64,000 nt of DNA from Azophilus sp965200465 (GCA_965200465.1 OZ241358.1:3844001-3908000), one strand, 5' to 3'. Numbered from the stretch's first letter, positions 7,950-17,063 are shown. Translations and numbers: made by a program. The notes: generated by a model not told the origin, from the sequence alone.

Positions 7950-9203
7950 TCAGTCGAGACGGTAAACGGACTTCAGGGTTTCAAGGACGTCCATGCGGTT
8001 TTCCGCGCTGGCCGACCGGATGGCGACGGTGGGGTCGTGAATCAGCTTCTTGGTGAGGTTCTGGCTCAACTGGGCGATCACCACTTCCGGCTTCTCGCCC
8101 TTGCGCAGTTCGCGCAGGGCCTTGTCCAGCTCCGCAATCTGCAAGTCCTCCGCGTTTTCCCGAAATTGGCGCAGCATGGCGCGGGCCTGATGGGTGCGGC
8201 GCTCCTTGACGAAGCGCCAAGCGCCCTCGTCGATGAGCGCCTGCGCGGAATTGGCCGCGCTGATGCGCTGATTGCGGTTTTCCTCAACGATGGCGCTTAA
8301 GTCGTCGATGCTGTAGAGGTAAACGTCCGGCAAGCCGCCGACTTCGGGTTCGATGTCCCGGGGAATGGCGAGATCAACCATGAAGATGGGTTTGTGCCGC
8401 CGCTGCTTGACGGCCGCTTCAACGGCCCCCTTGCCGACTATGGGCAGGGCGCTGCCGGTGGATGAGATCACGAGGTCGTGATGGGGCAGTTCGCCGGCCA
8501 CGTCGGTCAGTTGCCGGGGTTCGGCCGCGAACCTCGCCGCCAAGAGCTCGGCGTTGACGAGGGTTCGGTTGGCGATGGTCATGCCGCCTACGCCTTGGTC
8601 CGTCAGATGCTCGGCCACGCGCTCAATGGTGTCCCCAGCGCCAAGCAGCAGCGCTTTTTTGCGCTCCAAGCCGGAAAACAGCCGCCTTGCCATGGCCACC
8701 GCCGCATAGGCTACGGACACTGGGTTGCGACCGATGTTGGTGTCCGTGCGCACCCGCTTGGCGGCGTTCAGCGCCACTTGCGAAAGCAGGTTCAACTCCG
8801 GCCCCATGGCCCCTTGATTGCGCGCCAGTTCGCAGGCCGACTTAACCTGCCCCATGATCTGCGGTTCGCCCAGCACTTGAGAGTCCAACCCGGCGGCCAC
8901 CCGGATGAGGTGGCGCGCCGCGTCCTGGTCCCAGTGGGTGTAGGCGGCGTTTTGTATTTCGGCCACGGGCACCGCTCGGTGCTGGGAAAGCCATTCGATG
9001 ACCCCCAGTTCGTTGGCCGAGGCCGCGGCGCAATAGACTTCGGTGCGGTTGCATGTTGATAGAATGACCGCTTCGCTCACCTCCGGCACCGCCTTGGTGA
9101 CGTCCGTGAGCGCCGCGCCAAGCATGGCCTCCGGGAACGCCATGCGCTCCCGAAGCTCGATTGGCGCGGTTCGATAGTTGATCCCGTAGGCCAGAATCGC
9201 CAT
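7950..9203 (-). CDS. hemA: Glutamyl-tRNA reductase
   Basis: 417 residues. It reduces glutamyl-tRNA(Glu) to glutamate-1-semialdehyde with NADPH, the first step of tetrapyrrole synthesis by the C5 route. The catalytic cysteine is Cys51 in LSTCNRTEVY. The GLDSQVLGEPQIMGQVK block and the NADPH-binding ALLLGAGDTIERVAEHL follow in normal order, then the dimerisation helix. The ATG at 9203 (MAILAYGINYRT) is chosen because it aligns with the family; 14 extra in-frame codons run upstream into the promoter region. It is divergent from lolB with only 61 bases between start codons, so the two probably share a regulatory region. Confidence 0.95.
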   Translation of the reverse strand: MAILAYGINYRTAPIELRERMAFPEAMLGAALTDVTKAVPEVSEAVILSTCNRTEVYCAAASANELGVIEWLSQHRAVPVAEIQNAAYTHWDQDAARHLIRVAAGLDSQVLGEPQIMGQVKSACELARNQGAMGPELNLLSQVALNAAKRVRTDTNIGRNPVSVAYAAVAMARRLFSGLERKKALLLGAGDTIERVAEHLTDQGVGGMTIANRTLVNAELLAARFAAEPRQLTDVAGELPHHDLVISSTGSALPIVGKGAVEAAVKQRRHKPIFMVDLAIPRDIEPEVGGLPDVYLYSIDDLSAIVEENRNQRISAANSAQALIDEGAWRFVKERRTHQARAMLRQFRENAEDLQIAELDKALRELRKGEKPEVVIAQLSQNLTKKLIHDPTVAIRSASAENRMDVLETLKSVYRLD

Positions 9204-9264
9204 GCTGGTGGGGCTTGTCCGAAACGACTTTCTCGCCGGCGGCATTGTAGCAGAGTGTCATCCC

Positions 9265-9846
9265 ATGCTTCGGCCCAACCTCCCGCTTGCGCAAGCGCTG
9301 TGCTTGCTGTGCTGCCTGCTGTGGGGCTGCGCCGGTGCGCCGCCGGCGCCGCGGTCTGCGGATTTCTGGATCAAGGGCAAGCTCGGCGTGGTCTATGAAG
9401 ACCGGGCCTTCTCCGCTAATTTCGTCTGGGCGCAGCGGGGAAATCGGTTTGACATCGAGCTTTGGGGACCGTTGGGCCAAGGCCGCACCCGTCTGCGGGG
9501 AGTGGGGCGGCAGCTTGAGGTCATTGACGGCCAAGGCGGCGTGCTCGCCGCTGGGCGGCCCCAGGCGTTGATGGTTGAACGCCTTGGCTGGAGCTTCCCT
9601 CCGGACTTGTTTTTGGACTGGGTCAACGGTCGCCCAGCGCCGAGCGCCCCGGTGCGCAACCGCACGATCGACTCGCAAAACCGCTTAACGGGCTTCGAGC
9701 AGTCCGGTTGGCAAGTGCGCTACGGCCGCTTCCAGCCCTTTCCGGCCGGCCCAATGCCCGGTCGCGTCACCGCACGGAAGCCCGGCAGCCGGGTCAATCT
9801 GGTGATAGCGGAGCGGCTCATCCAATCCCCAGCCGCCGCACCTTGA
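9265..9846 (+). CDS. lolB: Outer-membrane lipoprotein receptor LolB
   Basis: 193 residues with a lipoprotein signal peptide and lipobox LWGC (Cys22), giving a lipidated, outer-membrane-anchored protein. The mature part has the single beta-rich LolB domain, with FWIKGKLGVVYEDRAFSANF, GPLGQGRTRL and FDPDLF-like elements. LolB receives lipoproteins from LolA and inserts them in the outer membrane. The ATG at 9265 gives the right signal length; the frame is open back to 9202. Order hemA/lolB/tRNA-Gln/prs is classical, but ispE, normally between lolB and the tRNA, is absent here. Confidence 0.88.
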   Translation: MLRPNLPLAQALCLLCCLLWGCAGAPPAPRSADFWIKGKLGVVYEDRAFSANFVWAQRGNRFDIELWGPLGQGRTRLRGVGRQLEVIDGQGGVLAAGRPQALMVERLGWSFPPDLFLDWVNGRPAPSAPVRNRTIDSQNRLTGFEQSGWQVRYGRFQPFPAGPMPGRVTARKPGSRVNLVIAERLIQSPAAAP

Positions 9847-9954
9847 TTTCCCAATGTTTGACAGCAATGGGCGGCGACAGCACAATAGCGCCCGCCATCC
9901 ACTGGCGGGCTGGCTGAATCCGCCCTTGGGCCTTGCGGAATGGGCCGGCGCAAA

Positions 9955-9973
9955 GCCCCGTTGCGGGGCAATT
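9955..9973 (+). terminator. Possible terminator-like hairpin before tRNA-Gln
   Basis: GCCCCG-TTG-CGGGGC forms a 6-bp G+C stem with a 3-nt loop, followed by AATTT rather than a long T run. A second perfect stem (CCCGCCA/TGGCGGG, 5-nt loop) is at 9891-9909. Together they may end lolB transcription upstream of the tRNA. The weak T run makes this uncertain. Confidence 0.35.
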
Positions 9974-9987
9974 TGGAGGGTTGCAAT

Positions 9988-10062
9988 TGGGGTGTCGCCA
10001 AGCGGTAAGGCACCGGGTTTTGATCCCGGCATTCGCAGGTTCGAATCCTGCCACCCCAGCCA
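9988..10062 (+). tRNA. tRNA-Gln (anticodon TTG)
   Basis: Cloverleaf read directly: 7-bp acceptor stem TGGGGTG/CACCCCA, D arm with AAGCGGTAAGG, anticodon stem CCGGG/CCCGG around loop TTTTGAT (anticodon TTG at 10020-10022), T arm with GGTTCGAATCC, and an encoded CCA end (10060-10062). The position between lolB and prs is the conserved gammaproteobacterial location for tRNA-Gln. Confidence 0.97.
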
Positions 10063-10152
10063 CAAAGCGAGTTCACTGATGCGATTGACATCGCTGATTC
10101 CGTGCAAGCTCTATGCCGTTGCCCTTAAAGCGGGGCCGCTGGGAGTAGCGCC

Positions 10153-11097
10153 TTGGCGAATTTGATGATTTTTTCCGGCGGCTCCAACCCGGCCTTGGCG
10201 CAGCGGGTGGTTTCGCAGTTGCGCATTGAACTGGGCAAGGCGGATGTCGGCCGCTTCAGCGACGGGGAAGTCAGCGTGGCGGTGCATGAAAACGTGCGCG
10301 GCTGCGATGCGTTCATACTGCAATCCACCTGCGCTCCCACCAACGACAACATCATGGAGCTCATCATCATGGCGGACACCATCCGCCGCGCCTCCGCCCA
10401 CCGGGTCACCGCCGTCATTCCCTACTACGGGTATGCCCGCCAGGACCGGCGGCCCCGTTCGGCTCGGGTGCCCATCAGCGCCAAGGTGGTGGCGGACATG
10501 CTCGGCAGCGTCGGCGTCAACCGCCTGCTCACCGTGGACCTGCATGCAGACCAAATTCAGGGTTTCTTCGACATGCCGGTGGACAACGTCTATGGCTCGC
10601 CGGTGCTAGTCGATCACATCGCCGCCCAAGACTACGAGAACCCCATCGTGGTTTCCCCGGACGTCGGCGGGGTGGTTCGCGCCAGGGCCATTGCCAAGCA
10701 GCTTCAAGATCTGGATTTGGCCATCATCGACAAACGCCGGCCGCAAGCCAACGAAACCCGCGTGATGAACGTCATCGGCGACGTCAAGGGCAAGACCTGC
10801 ATCCTGGTCGATGACATCGTGGATACCGCCGGCACCCTATGCACCGGCGCCACGGCTTTGAAGGAGGAAGGCGCCCTCAGGGTGGTGGCCTACATCACCC
10901 ACGCGGTGCTTTCCGGCCCGGCGGTTGACCGCATCAACGCCTCCGCCATTGACGAGATGGTCGTGACGGACACCATTCCCCTTTCCGCCGAAGCGGAGGC
11001 CAGCGGCAAGATCCGCCAACTCAGCCTCGACCGGCTGCTTGCCGAGGCCATTCGGCGGGTCAGCCACGAGGAATCCCTAAGCGCCATGTTCCGCTAG
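10153..11097 (+). CDS. prs: Ribose-phosphate pyrophosphokinase (PRPP synthetase)
   Basis: 314 residues, normal class I length. It makes PRPP from ribose-5-phosphate and ATP for nucleotide, histidine, tryptophan and NAD synthesis. Diagnostic segments: GRFSDGEVSVAVHENVRG, QSTCAPTNDNIMELIIM, the ATP-binding YYGYARQDRRPRSARVPI, the VDLHADQIQGFF catalytic region and the PRPP-binding loop CILVDDIVDTAGTL. The start appears to be TTG at 10153, which gives the right N-terminal length; an ATG four codons on would remove residues homologues keep. Lies between tRNA-Gln and rplY as expected. Confidence 0.95.
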   Translation: MANLMIFSGGSNPALAQRVVSQLRIELGKADVGRFSDGEVSVAVHENVRGCDAFILQSTCAPTNDNIMELIIMADTIRRASAHRVTAVIPYYGYARQDRRPRSARVPISAKVVADMLGSVGVNRLLTVDLHADQIQGFFDMPVDNVYGSPVLVDHIAAQDYENPIVVSPDVGGVVRARAIAKQLQDLDLAIIDKRRPQANETRVMNVIGDVKGKTCILVDDIVDTAGTLCTGATALKEEGALRVVAYITHAVLSGPAVDRINASAIDEMVVTDTIPLSAEAEASGKIRQLSLDRLLAEAIRRVSHEESLSAMFR

Positions 11098-11135
11098 GCG
11101 CCCTTGAGGGCCAGTCAACGCCTTTGGAGTAAGCC

Positions 11136-11777
11136 ATGCTGCAACCCATCGAACTCAACGCCGAGCTCCGCAAGGAGCTGGGCACCGGCGCCAGCCGCCG
11201 CTTGCGCCGCTCGAACGACCAATTGCCGGGCATCATCTACGGCGCCCAGGCGGCGCCCCAGCCGATCGTCCTGAACATGAACGAGGTCACCAAGGCCGTG
11301 CAGCAGGAGGCGTTCTATTCGCAGGTCGTCAACATCGTTGTGGACGGCCGAGCGCAACAGGCGGTGGTGCGCGACCTGCAGCTGCATCCGGTAAGCGACA
11401 AGGTGCTGCACATAGACTTTCTGCGCATCAGCGCAGACAAGCCCATCAACACCCATGTGCCCCTGCACTTCGTCAATGAGGACAAATGCGTGGGCGTTCG
11501 TCGGGGCGGCGGCAGCATCGCCCACAACTTGGTTGACGTGGAAATCAGTTGCTTGCCCAAACACCTGCCGGAGTTCATTCAGGTGGATTTGGCCGCCTTG
11601 GAGCTGGGCCACTCCCTGCATCTAAGCGACTTGACGCTGCCGCAAGGCGTCACCTTGGTGGCGCTGGCCCACGGGGAGGACCACGACATTCCGGTGGTGA
11701 GCGTCCAAGCGCCCCGGGGCGGCCAAGCCAAGGACGATGAAGAAGCCGAAGAGGAAGGCGAACAACCCGAGGAGTAG
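11136..11777 (+). CDS. rplY: Ribosomal protein bL25, long form with CTC-type C-terminal domain
   Basis: 213 residues, the longer general-stress-protein (CTC) form. The N-terminal domain binds 5S rRNA (ELRKELGTGASRRLRR, PGIIYG). The second beta domain includes VRDLQLHPVSDKVLHIDFLR and a VDLAALELGHSLHLSDL block, and the tail is very acidic (DDEEAEEEGEQPEE). It sits between prs and pth as in many gammaproteobacteria. TTTGGAGTAAGCC before the ATG provides a good ribosome site. Confidence 0.93.
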   Translation: MLQPIELNAELRKELGTGASRRLRRSNDQLPGIIYGAQAAPQPIVLNMNEVTKAVQQEAFYSQVVNIVVDGRAQQAVVRDLQLHPVSDKVLHIDFLRISADKPINTHVPLHFVNEDKCVGVRRGGGSIAHNLVDVEISCLPKHLPEFIQVDLAALELGHSLHLSDLTLPQGVTLVALAHGEDHDIPVVSVQAPRGGQAKDDEEAEEEGEQPEE

Positions 11778-11906
11778 CCAAGGGAGGCGCACGGCGTTCG
11801 CAAGCCACTGCTCGGCGGCCCCATGCCCCTGGGCCAAGCAAGCCGCCCGCTGCCGGTTCAGTTGCGTCGCAATGGGCTTGTCCCTCCACATTGGCGTTGG
11901 TGAGGC

Positions 11907-12515
11907 ATGGGAGCGGCTCTTCGCTTGGTGGTCGGCCTAGGCAATCCCGGCCCAGCCTACGCCGCCACTAGGCACAACATCGGCGCTGCGTTCGTGCGCC
12001 ATTTAGCGGAGCGCTTCGCCGTGCGGCTGTCGCCGAGCGCGAAGTTCAAGGCGGAAGCCGGCCGAGGCCCGGTGGCTGGCGTCGGTCTGCGCCTGCTGCT
12101 GCCGGGCCTGTACATGAACCAAAGCGGGCGGGTGGTGGGGCCTTACGCCCGCTACCACCGCATCGAGCCGGAGCAAATTCTGGCGGCCTACGACGAAGTG
12201 GCCTTCGCGCCGGGCGTGGTTCGCCTGAAGGCCGGCGGCGGCGCCAACGGCCACAAGGGTGTGCAGAGCCTGATCGAGCATCTCGGCGCCCGGGACTTCC
12301 ACCGCCTGCGCATCGGCGTGGGGCATCCCGGCGACAAGGCGCAGATGGTGCGCTACCTCACCGAGATGCCCATGCCGCCAAATGAGCGCGACTTGGCGAT
12401 GGCGGCCTTTAATTTGGATGATGAACTGCTCGCATCCATAGTGCGCGGCGAATTGAGTGCGGCAATGAACAGGCTGCACCAACCAGCCGGCGCCCCGGAG
12501 CGCCCCAGCGAATGA
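11907..12515 (+). CDS. pth: Peptidyl-tRNA hydrolase
   Basis: 202 residues. It releases peptidyl groups from tRNAs that drop off the ribosome. The active motif is GLGNPGPAYAATRHNIG with catalytic His23, followed by PGLYMNQSG, YDEVAF, GGGANGHKGVQSLIEHLG and FHRLRIGVGHPG, all in family order. Located directly before ychF, as in the usual prs-rplY-pth-ychF string, 129 bases after rplY. The C-terminal tail is short and non-conserved. Confidence 0.95.
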   Translation: MGAALRLVVGLGNPGPAYAATRHNIGAAFVRHLAERFAVRLSPSAKFKAEAGRGPVAGVGLRLLLPGLYMNQSGRVVGPYARYHRIEPEQILAAYDEVAFAPGVVRLKAGGGANGHKGVQSLIEHLGARDFHRLRIGVGHPGDKAQMVRYLTEMPMPPNERDLAMAAFNLDDELLASIVRGELSAAMNRLHQPAGAPERPSE

Positions 12516-12767
12516 ACCCGGCTTTGATGGGTGGCGCGGCCCTCAACCGCAGTTGGGCGGACAGCCCTTGCAGTTTGACGGGAAGACCGAGGTGAAGACC
12601 CGCTGGTTTGGGAAAATTTGGGGAAAGTGGAAGGAGGCGAGGATGGCGACGGCAGAGGGAGGCGGCCTAAATGGGCGCTTGGTCTGAGGGAGTCGGCAGG
12701 AAGAGGTTTCGGGCTGCGGCGGAGAGCTGGTTGCGTTGGTGCGCATTCGCCGGGATGGACGGCTGAA

Positions 12768-13859
12768 TTGGGCTTCAACTGCGGCATCGTCGGCCTGCCC
12801 AACGTAGGCAAGTCCACCCTGTTCAACGCTCTCACCCGGGCCGGCGTGGAGGCGGAGAACTTCCCCTTCTGCACCCTGGACCCCAACACCGGCGTGGTGC
12901 CGGTGCCGGACCCCCGATTGGGGGAAATCGCCGCCATCGTCAAGCCGCGGAAGGTGGTGCCCACTGCGATGGAGTTCGTTGACATCGCCGGCCTAGTGGC
13001 CGGCGCGGCGGAGGGGGAGGGGCTGGGCAACCAATTCCTGGCCCACATTCGGGAAACCGACGCCATCGCCCATGTGGTGCGCTGCTTTGCGGACGACAAC
13101 ATCGTCCACGTCTCCGGCGCCGTCTCCCCAGCGGACGACATCGAAGTCATCAACATGGAGCTGGCGCTGGCGGACTTGGAGACGGTGGAGCGGGCGGCGG
13201 CGCGGCGGCGGCGCGTCGCCAACGCCGGAGACAAGGAGGCGGCGGCCTTTATGGAGGCGCTGGCCCAAGCGCGGGCCGCCTTGGAGACCGGCGCCCCGGT
13301 GCGTTCCCTAAACTTGGATGAGGGGGCCAAGGCGCGGCTAGGGGAACTGCGCCTGCTCACCGCCAAGCCGGTGCTCTACATCGCCAACGTGGCGGAGGAA
13401 GGCTTTGCAGGCAACCCCATGCTGGATGAGGTCAACGCCGTTGCCGCTGCACAAGGCGCCCCCGTGGTGCCGATATGCAACCGCATTGAAGCGGAGGTCG
13501 CCGAACTCGACGAGGCGGAGCGGGCCGAGTTCCTGGAGGCCCTAGGCATCGTCGAACCCGGCCTTAACCGGGTGATTCGCGCCGGCTATCGCCTGCTGGG
13601 CCTGCACCACTACTTCACCGCCGGCCCCAAGGAGGCCCGCGCCTGGACCATCCCCATCGGCGCCAAGGCCCCGCAAGCCGCCGCCGCCATCCACACGGAC
13701 TTCGAGAAGGGCTTCATTCGCGCCGAAGTGATCGCCTACCAAGACTTCGTGCAATGCGGCGGCGAGCAAGGCGCCAAGAACACCGGCAAATGGCGCTTGG
13801 AAGGCAAGGACTACATCGTGCAGGACGGCGACCTAATGCATTTCCGCTTCAACGTCTAA
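12768..13859 (+). CDS. ychF: Redox-regulated ATPase YchF (Obg family)
   Basis: 363 residues, matching the usual family length exactly when started at TTG 12768 (start followed by GFNCGIVGLPNVGKST). The frame remains open upstream to 12618, but that sequence is not family-like. The P-loop is GLPNVGKST; the normal G4 NKxD is replaced by NVAEEGF, the known YchF change that favours ATP over GTP. The C-terminal TGS domain has WTIPIGAKAPQAAAAIHTDFEKGF and ends DGDLMHFRFNV. It acts on the ribosome. The ~250 bases between pth and this start hold nothing I can identify. Confidence 0.95.
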   Translation: MGFNCGIVGLPNVGKSTLFNALTRAGVEAENFPFCTLDPNTGVVPVPDPRLGEIAAIVKPRKVVPTAMEFVDIAGLVAGAAEGEGLGNQFLAHIRETDAIAHVVRCFADDNIVHVSGAVSPADDIEVINMELALADLETVERAAARRRRVANAGDKEAAAFMEALAQARAALETGAPVRSLNLDEGAKARLGELRLLTAKPVLYIANVAEEGFAGNPMLDEVNAVAAAQGAPVVPICNRIEAEVAELDEAERAEFLEALGIVEPGLNRVIRAGYRLLGLHHYFTAGPKEARAWTIPIGAKAPQAAAAIHTDFEKGFIRAEVIAYQDFVQCGGEQGAKNTGKWRLEGKDYIVQDGDLMHFRFNV

Positions 13860-13926
13860 CCAAGCCGAAACCTCGCTCCTCGGCCCATTCGTCCAACCCG
13901 CATTCCGCAGGACTCCGCTAATTGGG

Positions 13927-15417
13927 TTAGGTTGTTGCCGCAGCTCTCAACTCCGCCTGAATGTCCGCCAGCTTGCTGCGGTTGAGGCGGTAGCCGCGCA
14001 GCAGGGCCAAGCCGGGCAGCGCGGCCAGCGCGGTGACCGGGCCGGTCAGGACGGCGAGCAGCAGCAGGGTGTCCGCCGGGATGTCGGCGGCGGTGCGCAC
14101 GGCGGCGCCGGTGGGCCAATCGATCAGCGTCAGCACCAGGCCGGCGAGGAAGGAGCCCAAGGCGGCGGAGCACTTGACGGCGAAGGCGGAGGCGCCGAAG
14201 AACACGCCCTCCTGCCGCCGCCCGGTCTGCAACTCGTTTTCGTCGGCGATGTCGGCCATGGCGGTGCCGATGCCGACGATGAGCTGGGCGATAGCGGCGC
14301 CGGCGAAGACGGTGAGGAGCGTCAGGAGGTTCGCCAACGCCCAGGAGCCCGAAGGCGGCGACCATCCGGCCAAATGCAGCAACACCGGCAAGGCGTAAAT
14401 GATCATCCAGCAGAAGCCGCCGACGATCATGGCGTTCCGCTTGTCCAACCAGGCGAAGAACGGGCGGGCGACGGCGTAGCCCAGCATGCTGCCAACCGGC
14501 CCGGCCACAAGAACGACGAGAATCTGGAAGCGGTTCAGGCCCCAGAAGAAGGTGTGCATGTGCAGCCCGGTGGCCGTGGCCACGCCGAAGGCGACGATGA
14601 TGACGATGAAGCCGAGCGTCATCCAGCGGAACGAAGGGTTGCGCATGGCCAGCCAGGCTTCTCGCAGCACGTCCAATGGGCGCACCCGCTGCTCATTGGC
14701 TTGGGCTTGCGGCAGGTGGGGTATGCGGCTGCGGGTGCCGAAGGCGGTCAGCAGAATGCTGGCCACCATGACCAAGCCAAGGGTTAGGGCGTAGGGCGGG
14801 TAGGCCGCCGGGTTGGTCTGCCCGTTGGGAAACTCGGGTGAGGACGCGAAGAAGACGCCAAAGCCCAGCGCATAAACCAGGATGTAGCCCAGTGCGCCGA
14901 AGAAGTGGCGGATGGCCACCAGCAGGGTGCGTTCGTCATAGTCCTCGGACAGCTCCGCACCTAGGGCCATGTGCGGCACATGGTAGAGCGTCATCGACGC
15001 CCGGGTGAGGATGGTGGCCAGCAGCATCCAGGCGAACAGGCCGCCCTGCCCCACTTCATCGACCCGCACCCAGGGCGCGAACAGCAGGAGGAAGCTCACG
15101 CCAAGGGGCAGGGCGGAGGCGTACATGAACGGATGGCGACGCCCTTGGGGGCTGCGCCAGCGGTCGGACACGCTGCCGGCGATGGGGTCCGTCACCGCGT
15201 CGAAGATCAACGCCAAGGCGATGGCGAGGCCCGCCAAGTCCCCGGACAGCCCCAGCACTTGGTTGTAGTAGAACAGCAGGAAGGTGCTGAAGCTGCACGT
15301 CTTGACGCCCTCCGCCACTTGGCCCACGCCAAAGTTGAGCTTGACGGCGGCGCTCAGCCGGGGAGCCCCGCCCGTTGCGGGATTTCCAATCCCTAGAGGC
15401 GAGGCGCTGGAACCCAT
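13927..15417 (-). CDS. MFS transporter, glycoside-pentoside-hexuronide:cation symporter (MFS_2) family
   Basis: 496 residues with about 12 hydrophobic segments. The segment after the second helix, DAVTDPIAGSVSDRWRSPQGRR, is the hallmark of the GPH/MFS_2 family of sugar-cation symporters, with the invariant DP and SDR. It begins with ~27 non-conserved residues before the first helix. Substrate cannot be told; families of this type carry sugars, glycosides or sulphonated compounds. It converges with ychF and stands alone. Confidence 0.85.
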   Translation of the reverse strand: MGSSASPLGIGNPATGGAPRLSAAVKLNFGVGQVAEGVKTCSFSTFLLFYYNQVLGLSGDLAGLAIALALIFDAVTDPIAGSVSDRWRSPQGRRHPFMYASALPLGVSFLLLFAPWVRVDEVGQGGLFAWMLLATILTRASMTLYHVPHMALGAELSEDYDERTLLVAIRHFFGALGYILVYALGFGVFFASSPEFPNGQTNPAAYPPYALTLGLVMVASILLTAFGTRSRIPHLPQAQANEQRVRPLDVLREAWLAMRNPSFRWMTLGFIVIIVAFGVATATGLHMHTFFWGLNRFQILVVLVAGPVGSMLGYAVARPFFAWLDKRNAMIVGGFCWMIIYALPVLLHLAGWSPPSGSWALANLLTLLTVFAGAAIAQLIVGIGTAMADIADENELQTGRRQEGVFFGASAFAVKCSAALGSFLAGLVLTLIDWPTGAAVRTAADIPADTLLLLAVLTGPVTALAALPGLALLRGYRLNRSKLADIQAELRAAATT

Positions 15418-15797
15418 GCCGCAAACTTACCTAATTGCGGGTGTGCTGTCGCGCAAATTTGGCGACGCCATTGCAGCCGGCCGCGAGGGCGCTTCTTGCC
15501 GAAGAAAGGAGAAAAATGGGCGAAAGTGGAAATAGTATGGAGCGTGAAACCCCAACCTATTGATGCTGTTGGCGATTTTTTCCGGCGACCCCTTCGGCAG
15601 GTTGGCGCTGGCTTTCCCCGCCGATTTTTTCGGTATTCTTGGCGGCCTCACTGGTCGGCGCTGCATGCATAAGACAGTGTCATTCTCCTCGGCAGGGCGA
15701 AGGGTAAGCATGGGGCGCCGGCCAGTTGAGGCCAACCTTCCGGCTGCTTGGCGGCCTCTTCGCAAACCCTGTTTCTCTTCCCTTGGTTTTCTTTAAC
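15418..15797. other. 380-bp non-coding stretch
   Basis: No coding frame supported. It contains the divergent upstream region of the MFS gene and lies beyond the 3' end of cysQ. A few short T runs (GATTTTTTCC, GATTTTTTCGG) are visible, but no convincing hairpin precedes them. No repeat shared with the rest of the window was noticed. Confidence 0.5.
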
Positions 15798-16607
15798 TCA
15801 TTGTAATTTAGGCAGTTTTTCCGCCCAAGGAAAGGCGGCGTCGGCCACGGCGACGAAGTCTGGGTTCAGCAAGTCCCGCTTGTTGTAGGCCAAGGGGGCG
15901 CCGTTCAATTGGTACAGGGCGCCGCCGGCGGCGGCCAGCACCGCATCGGCGGCGGCGATGTCCCACTCCGATGTCGGCCCCAAGCGCGGGTACAGGTCCG
16001 CCTTGCCCTCCGCCAACAGGCATAGTTTCAGCGAACTGCCCATTGCAAGGCGCGCGACTGCGGCGAATTCCCTGTCCAGCGCCTCCAAGTAAGGCTGCAA
16101 GCGCTCGTTGCCGTGGCTGCGGCTGGCCACCAGCGTCAGGCTGCGTCGCCCCTGCATCGACCGGCCGGCAAGGGGCGTCACTGCGCCGCCGGCGTGCTTC
16201 TCCGCCCGCCGATCAGCGGCGTCGCCTATGAAGACCTGCTTCAAAACGGGTGCGCCGACCACGCCAAGACGCGCCCGGCCGTCCTCGATCAAGGCGAAGT
16301 TGACCGTGAATTCGCCGTTGCGGTTGATGAACTCCTTGGTGCCGTCAAGGGGGTCCACCAACCAATAGCGCCGCCAGCGGCGCCGTTCGCCATAGGGGGG
16401 CGGCGAGGACTCCTCCGACAGGATGGGAAGACGGGGGCTAAGCCGCTCCAAGCCGGAGCTGATGACTTCATGGGCGGCCAGGTCCGCTTGCGTCAGGGGC
16501 GAGGCGTCGGCTTTGCGCCGCACGTCGAAATCCGAACGGTAAACCTGCATGATCGCCGCGCCGGCGGCCTCGGCGATCTCCATCAAGGCGGGGAAGGGAT
16601 AGCTCAA
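15798..16607 (-). CDS. cysQ: 3'(2'),5'-bisphosphate nucleotidase CysQ
   Basis: About 269 residues. It removes the 3'-phosphate of PAP (and PAPS), a toxic product of sulphate assimilation. Inositol-phosphatase-fold metal-binding motifs are intact: SEESSPP, DPLDGTKEFINRNGEFTVN and SEWDIAAADAVLAAAGG. The SSLKLCLLAEGKADLYPR block is specific to CysQ. A TTG at 16607 preceded by GAGGAG at a 6-nt distance gives the family-like N terminus (SYPFPALMEIAEAAGAAIM). The frame stays open to 16757 inside the repeat element, and ATG 16583 is another option. Isolated from other sulphur genes. Confidence 0.9.
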   Translation of the reverse strand: MSYPFPALMEIAEAAGAAIMQVYRSDFDVRRKADASPLTQADLAAHEVISSGLERLSPRLPILSEESSPPPYGERRRWRRYWLVDPLDGTKEFINRNGEFTVNFALIEDGRARLGVVGAPVLKQVFIGDAADRRAEKHAGGAVTPLAGRSMQGRRSLTLVASRSHGNERLQPYLEALDREFAAVARLAMGSSLKLCLLAEGKADLYPRLGPTSEWDIAAADAVLAAAGGALYQLNGAPLAYNKRDLLNPDFVAVADAAFPWAEKLPKLQ

Positions 16608-16748
16608 TTCAGGCTCCTCAAAGCTGGGGCGAACGGCGGCGGCAAGATCCCCAACGGCGGCCAAGAACGCCGGGAAGGCGGCCCGGCGCCGACCGGAGCA
16701 ACCCATTATAGGCAATGCGGCCGGTGTGCTCAGGCAGCGAATTGCCAA

Positions 16749-16913
16749 CCCCTCCATCCCCGCTTAAGGAGTCGTTGCAGCGCGTTGCAAGGCGCGCCGT
16801 GCAAGGTCTTTTCCGGCAATTGCATGGCTGCGGGACTTGCGGCGGTCCGATTCTTAAGAGCGCGGGCGCCCCGCCCGCAGGCGGGCCGGGCGATCCTTAT
16901 CCGAGGATTGGGG
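16749..16913. mobile_element. MITE-like element, copy B (165 bp), inverted relative to copy A, with perfect 7-bp duplication
   Basis: Starts CCCCTCCATCCCCGCTTAAGGA and ends TCCTTATCCGAGGATTGGGG. Its reverse complement matches copy A along nearly its whole length, including the GATCGCCCG, CTCTTAAGAATCGGACC and CTTGCAACGCGCTGCAA blocks. TTGCCAA occurs directly outside both ends, a perfect 7-bp target duplication, which fixes the borders. It lies upstream of cysQ and yrfG, which face away from each other, so it probably lies in or near their promoters. Confidence 0.82.
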
Positions 16914-17063
16914 TTGCCAACCCGCCATGCGGTTTTTCCCGAGGCCTGTGGAAGGCCCTTGCGCAGCGGGCGCAGCACCCGGGAATGCGCCCCGTGGCGG
17001 GGAGCGGGAATCCGGCTACAATCAGCCGCCCACTCGCCAACTTTCCCGCGGCCAAGACGACCG

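Noticed and set aside
12353..13366. 337-residue minus-strand frame opposite pth/ychF
   Set aside because: Antisense to two strongly supported genes and composed of low-complexity Ser/Ala/Arg residues.
16113..17063. Long upstream extension of the yrfG frame through cysQ and the repeat element
   Set aside because: The extension runs antisense to cysQ and across a non-coding element; YrfG homology and length start at 17064.
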